From Rhizobiaceae bacterium (GTDB lineage Bacteria > Pseudomonadota > Alphaproteobacteria > Rhizobiales > Rhizobiaceae): a DNA stretch of 8,323 nt. Below are positions 1 through 5,181 of this stretch, piece after piece. The notes beneath the pieces are model-generated. The model was not told the DNA's origin. It did not search any database and saw only the letters and a program-made list of their open reading frames with translations. Position numbers and translations under genes: made by a program. Location: NCBI GenBank assembly GCA_020696915.1, contig JAJFMR010000109.1, forward strand, positions 1 through 8,323, written 5' to 3'. The number at the start of each line of letters is the position of its first letter. The stretch's first letter is position 1.

Positions 1-194
1 TGATGAACCCGGATTTCGCAGCGCTGGCCCGAGCCTACGGAGGCCATGGCGAAACGGTCGAAGAAACCGCGGATTTCGCGCCTGCTTTCGAGCGGGCGCG
101 GGCCAGCGGCAAGCCTTCGATCATCGAGATTCGTCTGGATCCGGAAGCGATTACCCCGGCCCGCACGCTGACCGATATTCGCGAAGGGCGCTGA
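1..194 (+). CDS. C-terminal end of a thiamine-pyrophosphate-dependent enzyme (acetolactate synthase-like), 5' truncated
   Basis: Only the last 63 or so codons are in the window; the frame is open to the left edge and ends at TGA 192-194. The visible protein starts NPDFAALARAYGGHGE and runs through a segment reading KPSIIEIRLDPEAITPA. This is the usual C-terminal tail of the TPP-binding domain in acetolactate synthase-like (IlvB-family) proteins, where the final strand ends in a conserved IxxxxDPEAITP-type stretch. Family members are usually about 540-570 residues, so most of the gene lies outside. The exact reaction (acetolactate synthase, decarboxylase, oxalyl-CoA or sulfoacetaldehyde-type) cannot be told from this tail. 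The ATG at position 3 is an internal methionine, not a start. A 104-bp gap separates it from the next gene on the same strand. Confidence 0.8.
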   Translation, partial: MNPDFAALARAYGGHGETVEETADFAPAFERARASGKPSIIEIRLDPEAITPARTLTDIREGR

Positions 195-298
195 CGGCGA
201 GAGAATTTCGCTCCGATCTGTCGGATTGCCTGAGCGCCGTGCGTCTTCGGGTCACCGCTCGGCCTTTGAGGGCGAGGACAATCAAGAGGAGAGAGTTC

Positions 299-1162
299 AT
301 GTTTCGCACCGCCCTCATTGCCGCGGCCCTGTGTCTGGCCGGCCCCGCCGCCGAGGCCCAGGTTGCCGGCGACCGCGTCGAGGTGAACGGCATGCAGATG
401 TACTACGAAGTTTCCGGCGAGGGCGATCCGCTGGTCGTGCTGCACGGCGCCTACATGAACATTCCCACCATGGGCGCGATCATCCCGATGCTGGCCAGGA
501 CCCACAAGGTCTATGCGCTCGAGTTGCAGGGTCATGGCCGCACGACCGATATCGACCGCCCCATCACCTATCCGAACCTGGCCGACGACGTCGCAGCCTT
601 CATGGACGCGGTGGGAATCGGCAAGGCGGACGTATTCGGCTACTCGATGGGCGCTGCCGCGGGCCTGCAGCTCGCGATTCGTCATCCCGAAAAGGTCGAC
701 CAGTTGGCAGCCGCCTCCGTCGCCTATGATTTCCAAGGCTGGCAGCCGGCCTTCAGGGCCTTCATCCCGCAGATGACCGTCGAGATGTTCACCGGCATGC
801 CGTTGTTCGCCGAGGAATACCGCAGGCTCGCCGCCGACCCGGCCGGCTTCCCCGCCCTTGTCGAAAAGCTGATCGCGCTGGAGAAGGAGCCGATGGCCTG
901 GGAAGAGGAGGTGAAGGCGCTGAAGGCGCCGGTGCTGATCATCGCCGGTGACGCCGACGTTGCCACGCTGGAACATTCGGTCGCCATGTTCCGACTGCTC
1001 GGCGGCGGCGAGATGGGCGACATGGGCAAGCCGCTGGCGCAGTCCCGTCTTGCCGTGATGCCTGCCACCTCGCACACCGCCGTCATCATGCAGCCCGACC
1101 TGCTCCTCACGTTCATCGAACCGTTCCTGAAGGGCGAGACGCCGAAAGGAATGTTCCCTTAA
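299..1162 (+). CDS. Exported alpha/beta-fold hydrolase
   Basis: A 287-residue alpha/beta hydrolase. The ATG at 299 is chosen because a purine-rich ribosome site (AGAGGAGA, 285-292) lies 7 bases upstream and because it gives a clean Sec signal peptide: MFRTALIAAALCLAGPAAEA, with likely cleavage after AEA (residue 20). An in-frame GTG at 239 would bury that signal. Core elements follow in order: an oxyanion-hole HGAY (49-52), a GHGR turn (78-81), the nucleophile elbow GYSMG with Ser116, a VLIIAGDAD strand with acid Asp218 or Asp220, and catalytic His259 in TSHTA. Residues between about 145 and 200 form the variable lid. The protein should act in the periplasm or outside the cell on an ester, lactone or similar small substrate, which the sequence does not identify. 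Proline-imino-peptidase-like or haloperoxidase-like activity is possible but unsupported. Confidence 0.9.
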   Translation: MFRTALIAAALCLAGPAAEAQVAGDRVEVNGMQMYYEVSGEGDPLVVLHGAYMNIPTMGAIIPMLARTHKVYALELQGHGRTTDIDRPITYPNLADDVAAFMDAVGIGKADVFGYSMGAAAGLQLAIRHPEKVDQLAAASVAYDFQGWQPAFRAFIPQMTVEMFTGMPLFAEEYRRLAADPAGFPALVEKLIALEKEPMAWEEEVKALKAPVLIIAGDADVATLEHSVAMFRLLGGGEMGDMGKPLAQSRLAVMPATSHTAVIMQPDLLLTFIEPFLKGETPKGMFP

Positions 1163-1328
1163 GGCCAGGGGAGTCCTCCTGAATGGCAGGCTCAACCCCG
1201 TAGCGCGGCAGCAGATCCGTCAGGCCCTGCCCCGCCGCCGCCGGAACGCTGCCGCAAGCACACGCCATGGTCACGACGATGACGGAGAAAGGTCCGTCAA
1301 ACAGGTATCGCAAATTGCCGGCACACCA

Positions 1329-1357
1329 TTGCGTTTTCTTGATATCGTTTTTATCTA
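1329..1357 (+). promoter_or_regulatory. AT-rich candidate promoter/operator of the persulfide operon
   Basis: This AT-rich island stands out in otherwise GC-rich DNA just upstream of the operon. It holds TTGCGT (1329-1334) and, 17 bases later, TATCTA (1352-1357), a loose -35/-10 pair. An alternative -35, TTGATA, lies at 1339-1344. GATA (1341-1344) and TATC (1352-1355) form a 4-bp inverted repeat with 7 bases between, overlapping the putative promoter as a repressor site would. BigR/SqrR-type repressors are known to bind AT-rich inverted repeats near the start of their own operons. The repeat here is short, and I do not see the ATTC-N8-GAAT form recalled for Rhodobacter SqrR, so the assignment is tentative. 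Confidence 0.35.
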
Positions 1358-1387
1358 TGCGTCTGGAGCGCTTCGCAACGGGAGGTC

Positions 1388-1813
1388 ATGTTGAAAAAGG
1401 TTTCGGACAAGCTCTACGTCGGCGCCCAGGTGACCCCTGACGACATTCGCCGCGCCGGAGCGGAAGGCATCACCGCCATCGTCAACAATCGGCCGGACGG
1501 CGAGGAAGCCGGGCAGCCGGCGGCGGCGGACAATCGCCAGGCCGCGGCGGCCGCGGGACTTGGCTACGCGCACATCCCCGTCGTCTCGGGGCGGATCGAA
1601 GAATCCCATGTGCGTGATTTCCAGAAGGCGGTCGGAGCCGCCCGCGGTCCGGTGCTTGCCCACTGCAGGTCCGGCACCCGATCCCTGACGCTTCACGCGA
1701 TCGGCGAGGTGCTCGACGGCCGCATGGCAAAAGAAGAGGTGATGGCCTTCGGCCAGCGTCTCGGCTTCGACCTTTCGGGGGCGGTGAAGTGGCTCGAAAC
1801 CAGGGGCCATTGA
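1388..1813 (+). CDS. DUF442/TIGR01244 family protein (Blh-type phosphatase-fold sulfurtransferase)
   Basis: A 141-residue protein that opens with KKVSDKLYVGAQVTPDDI, typical of the DUF442 (beta-lactamase hydrolase-like, PF04273) family. It carries the active-site loop HCRSGTRS with Cys93 and Arg98, a CX5R loop as in dual-specificity phosphatases. Family knowledge: this domain is found fused to or next to persulfide dioxygenases, where it is thought to act as a rhodanese-like sulfurtransferase rather than a phosphatase. It is cytoplasmic, with no signal peptide. GGGAGG (1380-1385) precedes ATG 1388 by only 2 bases; TTG 1391 would be spaced better and changes one residue. It is the first gene of the operon and is followed after 3 bases by the dioxygenase. 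Its likely role is passing sulfane sulfur to glutathione or to its neighbour (inference). A true phosphatase role is less likely. Confidence 0.88.
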   Translation: MLKKVSDKLYVGAQVTPDDIRRAGAEGITAIVNNRPDGEEAGQPAAADNRQAAAAAGLGYAHIPVVSGRIEESHVRDFQKAVGAARGPVLAHCRSGTRSLTLHAIGEVLDGRMAKEEVMAFGQRLGFDLSGAVKWLETRGH

Positions 1814-1816
1814 TCC

Positions 1817-2725
1817 ATGGATGGAGCGGAACAGTCATCCGTGCGCGGCAGCAAACCGCTGGTGAAGGCATTCTTCGACAAGCGCACCTGCTCGGTGCAA
1901 TACGTCGTCGCCGACCCCGGAACGATGAAATGCGCGATAATCGACCCGGTCCTCGACTTCGACGAGAAGTCGGGCGCAACCGGTAGGCAACACGCCGACG
2001 CCATCCTCGACTATGTCGGTGATCAAGGGTTCGAGGTCGAGTGGATCCTCGACACCCATCCCCACGCCGACCACTTCACCGCAGCCCGCTATCTCAGGGA
2101 GAAGACCGGCGCTCCGACCGCCATCGGAGAGAAGATCACGCAAGTGCAGAAGCTCTGGAAGGGTTTTTACAACTGGCCGGATTTCCCGGCCGACGGCTCG
2201 CAGTGGGACAGGCTCTTTGCGGCGGGTGAAACATTCGAGATCGGCAACATTCCGGCCAGGGTGCTGTTCTCGCCCGGCCATACGCTGGCTTCGGTCACCT
2301 ACGTCGTGGGCGATGCCGCTTTCGTTCACGACACGATCTTCATGCCGGATTCCGGTACGGCCCGGGCCGACTTCCCGGGCGGCAGCGCGCCTCTTCTCTA
2401 CAGGTCGATCATGGAAATCCTGTCGCTGCCCGACGAGACGCGCATTTTCGTCGGTCACGACTACCAGCCGGGCGGACGCGAGCCGCTGTGGGAATCGACG
2501 GTCGCCGAGGAGAAGGCCAACAACACGCACATGTCCTCATGCAGGTCCGAAGCGGAGTTCGTGAAGCTGCGTGAAGCGCGCGACAGGACGCTCACCATGC
2601 CGAAGCTCATCCTGCACGCCCTGCAGATCAACATGAATGGCGGGCGCCTCCCGGAGCCGGAAGCGAACGGGACGCGCTATCTCAAATTCCCCCTCGACCT
2701 GCTCCAAGGGGCCGCGTGGGACTGA
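1817..2725 (+). CDS. Persulfide dioxygenase-like MBL-fold hydrolase (ETHE1/Blh family)
   Basis: A 302-residue metallo-beta-lactamase-fold protein. The metal motif THPHADH is at 80-86 (His81, His83, Asp85, His86), followed by PGHT with His155, the PDSGTARADFPGG segment with Asp178, and GHDY with His214. In ETHE1 enzymes the first motif His, the PGHT His and the Asp of the PDxGxxRxDF segment hold a single iron, and all three equivalents (His81, His155, Asp178) are present. Such enzymes oxidise glutathione persulfide with O2 to sulfite and glutathione. The N-terminal KAFFDKRTCSVQYVVAD strand and the C-terminal region ending in LKFPLDLL are typical of the bacterial Blh-type branch. The start is uncertain: ATG 1817 is 3 bases after the previous stop with a weak ribosome site, while GTG 1841 would begin closer to homologues as I recall them. 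Coupled translation is likely. Confidence 0.9.
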   Translation: MDGAEQSSVRGSKPLVKAFFDKRTCSVQYVVADPGTMKCAIIDPVLDFDEKSGATGRQHADAILDYVGDQGFEVEWILDTHPHADHFTAARYLREKTGAPTAIGEKITQVQKLWKGFYNWPDFPADGSQWDRLFAAGETFEIGNIPARVLFSPGHTLASVTYVVGDAAFVHDTIFMPDSGTARADFPGGSAPLLYRSIMEILSLPDETRIFVGHDYQPGGREPLWESTVAEEKANNTHMSSCRSEAEFVKLREARDRTLTMPKLILHALQINMNGGRLPEPEANGTRYLKFPLDLLQGAAWD

Positions 2726-2730
2726 CCGTC

Positions 2731-3075
2731 ATGAAACGCGATCTGGCGCCCGGCACTGCCGAAATGGTGGAGAACGCCGTGGAGGCGGCGGACTTCCTGA
2801 AAAGGCTCGCCCATCCAGCCCGGCTCATGATCGTCTGTACGCTCGTCGACGGGGAGCGCTCCGTGCGCGACCTGGAGGATACCCTCGGCATACGCCAGCC
2901 CGGTCTTTCCCAGCAACTCGCGGAATTGCGCGAGGCCGGCTTCGTGGTCGGGCGCAAGGTATCGAAGAGCATGTTCTACCGGCTCGCAGATTCCCGCGTC
3001 TCGGAATTCATCGCCATGATGCATCGCATGTTCTGTGAGGTTCCGCAGTCAGATCGCAAGGCGATGGAAAAATGA
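2731..3075 (+). CDS. bigR: ArsR-family persulfide-sensing repressor (BigR/SqrR type)
   Basis: A 114-residue winged-helix repressor. The stretch LKRLAHPARLMIVCTLVDGE, a recognition helix around GIRQPGLSQQLAELREAG and the wing ending SMFYRL closely resemble BigR of Xylella/Agrobacterium and SqrR of Rhodobacter. Only two cysteines are present: Cys36 (MIVC) and Cys102 (MFC). They are 66 residues apart, as in BigR (42/108) and SqrR (41/107), where they form a disulfide or polysulfide bridge that releases DNA. There is no ELCVCDL-type metal site, so it is not an arsenic sensor. ATG 2731 is chosen, 5 bases after the dioxygenase stop; GTG 2716, preceded by AAGGGG, is possible and would give the numbering Cys41/Cys107. 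The stop overlaps the next ATG (ATGA, 3072-3075). Inference: it represses its own operon and is lifted by persulfides or H2S. Confidence 0.9.
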   Translation: MKRDLAPGTAEMVENAVEAADFLKRLAHPARLMIVCTLVDGERSVRDLEDTLGIRQPGLSQQLAELREAGFVVGRKVSKSMFYRLADSRVSEFIAMMHRMFCEVPQSDRKAMEK

Positions 3076-3499
3076 CTGCGTTCACTCCCCTCGCCTCGCT
3101 TCTCGGCGGCGTGATGATCGGCCTTTCAGCGGTACTCCTGATGCTCTGGGAGGGCCGCATTGCCGGCATTTCCGGTATTGCCGGGCACCTCCTGCCGCCT
3201 TGGCGCGACGACGCGTCCTGTCGCGCCTCGGGTTCGTCGTCGGCCTCGTCGCCGCGCCGTTCGCCATGCAGGCGCTGACCGGCGAGCCCGTCGCGCAGAG
3301 CGTCTCGGGCAACATTCCCCTGATGGTCGCCTCCGGCCTGCTCGTCGGCTTCGGCGCGGCCAGGGGCGGCGGCTGCACGTCGGGTCACGGCGTCTGCGGC
3401 CTGTCCAGGCTGTCGACCCGTTCCTTGGTGGCGACCATCACTTTCATGGCAACCGCCTTCGTCACGGTCTTCCTCGTCCGCCATGTCATCGGAGGCTGA
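3072..3499 (+). pseudogene. First half-size YeeE/YedE-type sulfur-compound permease, frameshifted
   Basis: The N-terminal part (MTAFTPLASLLGGVMIG through GIAGHLLPPWRDDA) reads in the frame of ATG 3072 and would stop at 3276-3278 after 68 residues. The rest of the family protein reads in another frame to TGA 3497-3499, from about RLGFVVGLVAAPFAMQ through the signature GGGCTSGHGVCGLSR. Together they match a single YeeE/YedE-family membrane protein of about 140 residues with several hydrophobic helices; the CTSGHGVCG cysteines lie in the conserved loop of this family (YeeE/TsuA imports thiosulfate). The break lies near 3200-3230. Removing TC at 3221-3222 restores DDASWRLGFV; adding one base also restores the frame. 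No slippery heptamer is visible, so programmed frameshifting is unlikely. It overlaps the repressor stop by ATGA. It is either truly inactivated or carries a sequencing error. Confidence 0.82.
3202..3227. repeat. Perfect 8-bp inverted repeat at the frameshift point
   Basis: GGCGCGAC (3202-3209) and GTCGCGCC (3220-3227) are exact reverse complements around a 10-base loop, GACGCGTCCT. Eight of these ten (3210-3217) are themselves palindromic. It sits where the reading frame of the YeeE gene changes. Such a GC-rich hairpin can cause template-switch mutation or misreading during sequencing. Confidence 0.85.
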
Positions 3500-3502
3500 C
3501 GA

Positions 3503-3937
3503 ATGTCGTTCCTCCGAAATCTCGGGCTCGGTCTTCTCTTCGGCATCGGACTGGTCGTCTCCGGAATGTCCGATCCGGCCAAGGTCCTGAACTTCCTCGA
3601 CCTCTTCGGCACTTGGGACCCGTCGCTCGCCTTCGTCATCGGCGGAGCGGTAGTGGTCGCCTTTTTCGGATACCGCGTCGTGTTTGCCCGCACCGGGCCG
3701 ATCGCTGGAGACCGCTTCCATATTCCGGCGAAAGAGGCGATCGACGGCCGCCTGGTCGCAGGCGCGGCGCTGTTCGGCATCGGCTGGGGGCTCGGCGGTT
3801 TCTGTCCCGGCCCGGCGCTGACCGCGCTCGGTCTTGGCGCGCCCGGCACCTTTGCGTTCATCCCCGCCATGTTTCTCGGCATGTGGGCGGCGCGCCTGCT
3901 TGCCGAGAGCGGAGCACGGACCCGGCCGGCCGGTTAA
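3503..3937 (+). CDS. Second half-size YeeE/YedE (DUF6691-like) permease
   Basis: A 144-residue membrane protein with hydrophobic segments near 5-21, 42-61, 84-108 and 116-134. Its N-terminus, RNLGLGLLFGIGLVVSGMSDPAKVLNFLD-like in outline, and the loop GGFCPGPALTALG with Cys101 are hallmarks of the YeeE/YedE/DUF6691 family, where two half-size proteins are usually encoded side by side and together resemble full-length YeeE. Family knowledge: these proteins sit in the inner membrane and carry thiosulfate or related sulfur species; in bigR operons they have been proposed to move sulfite or sulfur products. GGAGG (3491-3495) is spaced 7 bases from ATG 3503, and the preceding stop is 3 bases upstream. 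This half appears intact, so if its partner is truly broken it may be unable to form a transporter. It is the last gene of the operon. Confidence 0.9.
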   Translation: MSFLRNLGLGLLFGIGLVVSGMSDPAKVLNFLDLFGTWDPSLAFVIGGAVVVAFFGYRVVFARTGPIAGDRFHIPAKEAIDGRLVAGAALFGIGWGLGGFCPGPALTALGLGAPGTFAFIPAMFLGMWAARLLAESGARTRPAG

Positions 3938-3973
3938 AGGCCGAAAGGAACGGCCGTTCCAACCCGGCCGGCC
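3924..3973. terminator. Long inverted repeat at the end of the persulfide operon, candidate terminator
   Basis: GGCCGGCCGGTT (3924-3935) pairs with AACCCGGCCGGCC (3961-3973) as 12 base pairs with one bulged C. The enclosed bases contain a second hairpin, GGCCG (3939-3943) with CGGCC (3951-3955), and the 14-bp palindrome GGAACGGCCGTTCC (3947-3960). The left arm overlaps the end of the permease gene and its TAA (3935-3937). It lies between convergent genes, so it may stop transcription from either side. No T-run follows on either strand, so a classic intrinsic terminator is not proven. Confidence 0.5.
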
Positions 3974-4023
3974 TTGGCCTCGTTCCCGTTTGCAGAAGAG
4001 ATTCCACCTTTCGGTTGGATGCG

Positions 4024-5040
4024 TCAGCGGGCGCCGCCGAGGCCGCCGGGTGCAGTCTTCACGAAAGCGGGTCTGGCGGCGCTGTTCGTGCGGCACTCGT
4101 GGGCGAAGGAGGCGTAGCTGTCGGCGTTGAGGAGCCGCTTGGCCGCTTTCAGCGGCCTGATGAAGATGTCGTCGAACCAGCCGCGGCCGAAATCGTCGAT
4201 GACCTCGCCGTCGCGGCGGCTGGTGAAATGAGCCAGTTCGTGGATCAGGATGAAGGCAGCAAAATCGGCCGATACGCTCGGCGCGAAGAAGCCAAGACCG
4301 AGGCGGATATGTCGTGCCGGATTGTCGGCTCCGTTCTTCACGGGCGGTTCGAACACACCCTTCACGGTAGTCAGCGCGATTTTCGGGTTTGCGCGATCGA
4401 CGTCGAAGGCGTCCTCTGCCTCGAACATGTCGAAAAGATCGGGGCGGTTCACGACGAGCGCCATCTCCGAATACGTCTCGAACAGGGTGACGCGGCCTTC
4501 GCTCTGCCTCGAGGGGTCGAGCGTGCTCAGCCTGAAATGCCTGTCGAGCCGGTCCTCGGCGAGCGCCGCCGGGCCCGGCGTGCCGGGCCCGCTCGTTATG
4601 ATTGCGGTCAGGTTGGCGACTGCGGCCCCGAGTGCCGCGCGGACCAGCGGCAGGGTGGCGGCGAGCTTGGCGTTCAGATCGACCCTCGATATCGGCGCGG
4701 CGATCGCGTTGAGGCGCAGGATCGTCTGCTTGCCGGGCTCGACCAGTCCATCCGCGTTGATCCCCTTCACCTGCAGCTGCTGAAAGTTGAAGATCGCGGC
4801 CTGCGTCTTCGGGCCCTTGATGCCGTCGACGGCGAGCAGCGGCACCGGACCGCCCGGCTCGCCCTTCAGGGCCACCCGGTTCAGCGCCTGCTGGATGGTC
4901 TTCACGTCGTCCGACAGATTGCGGGCCAGCGGACCCTGGCCAACGGGTTTCGAGATGGCGATCGGCCCGGCTGCTCCCGTCGGCAGGGTCGCCATGGGAA
5001 TGCAGGATCCGACAGCCGGCATCACCAGAAAACGACTCAT
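4024..5040 (-). CDS. Peptidoglycan-binding domain protein with M35-like HExxH zinc metallopeptidase domain
   Basis: A 338-residue protein. The ATG at 5040 is chosen because GGGGGGA lies 6 bases upstream; ATG 5046 is also possible, and the upstream in-frame ATG at 5169 gives an unlikely N-terminus. Residues about 42-111 resemble a PG_binding_1 repeat (DVKTIQQALNRV, then VDGIKGPKTQAAIFNFQ). After a linker, residues about 165-325 carry a zincin: HELAH (His267, Glu268, His271) and NADSYASFAHE (306-316). The HExxH plus downstream ADSYxxFA pattern matches aspzincins (deuterolysin M35 / lysine-specific metallo-endopeptidase), with Asp307 as likely third zinc ligand. There is no clear signal peptide or transmembrane helix, which is odd for a wall-binding enzyme; a specialised secretion route or a cell-wall effector role is possible but is inference. 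It stands alone between convergent and co-directional genes. Confidence 0.8.
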   Translation of the reverse strand: MSRFLVMPAVGSCIPMATLPTGAAGPIAISKPVGQGPLARNLSDDVKTIQQALNRVALKGEPGGPVPLLAVDGIKGPKTQAAIFNFQQLQVKGINADGLVEPGKQTILRLNAIAAPISRVDLNAKLAATLPLVRAALGAAVANLTAIITSGPGTPGPAALAEDRLDRHFRLSTLDPSRQSEGRVTLFETYSEMALVVNRPDLFDMFEAEDAFDVDRANPKIALTTVKGVFEPPVKNGADNPARHIRLGLGFFAPSVSADFAAFILIHELAHFTSRRDGEVIDDFGRGWFDDIFIRPLKAAKRLLNADSYASFAHECRTNSAARPAFVKTAPGGLGGAR

Positions 5041-5144
5041 GGCCATTCCCCCGCAGACTTCGCAACCCGTATGGCAAGCTGTACCGCACAACGGGTCTCT
5101 TGCCCACTGCCACCCACGCCGATGAACGTCGAGGAAGACGATGC

Positions 5145-5167
5145 GGCACCGCCGGTCAGGCGGCGCC
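5145..5167 (-). terminator. Hairpin downstream of the PLP-enzyme gene, possible terminator
   Basis: Read on the minus strand, GGCGCCGCC and GGCGGTGCC form a 9-bp stem with one G-T wobble and a 5-base loop (TGACC), starting 14 bases after the stop of the gene that ends at 5182. The tract that follows is only mildly T-rich, so termination strength is uncertain. Confidence 0.4.
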
Positions 5168-5181
5168 ACTCAACCAACGTT

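Noticed and set aside
35..1195. Open - strand frame of 386 codons opposite the hydrolase
   Set aside because: The opposite strand encodes a hydrolase with signal peptide, nucleophile elbow and catalytic His; the antisense product is a His/Arg/Gly-rich shadow.
1113..1313. Small - strand ORF of 66 codons in the gap before the persulfide operon, with a signal-peptide-like start
   Set aside because: It begins with TTG without a clear ribosome site, overlaps the 3' end of the hydrolase gene by 50 bases and matches no family I recognise. The 1163-1328 gap otherwise shows no convincing feature.
3195..3235. Programmed ribosomal frameshift in the YeeE gene
   Set aside because: No X XXY YYZ slippery heptamer or poly-A/U slip site precedes the junction, and no precedent for recoding in this family is known to me.
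5069..5098. Imperfect inverted repeat (CCCGTATG ... ACAACGGG) upstream of the metallopeptidase gene
   Set aside because: Only 6 of 8 positions pair across a wide loop, which is expected by chance in DNA of this composition.
3008..5149. Open - strand frame of 713 codons
   Set aside because: It overlaps the peptidoglycan-binding/metallopeptidase gene in another frame and runs antisense to the permease genes; the product is dominated by R, G and E with no recognisable domain.
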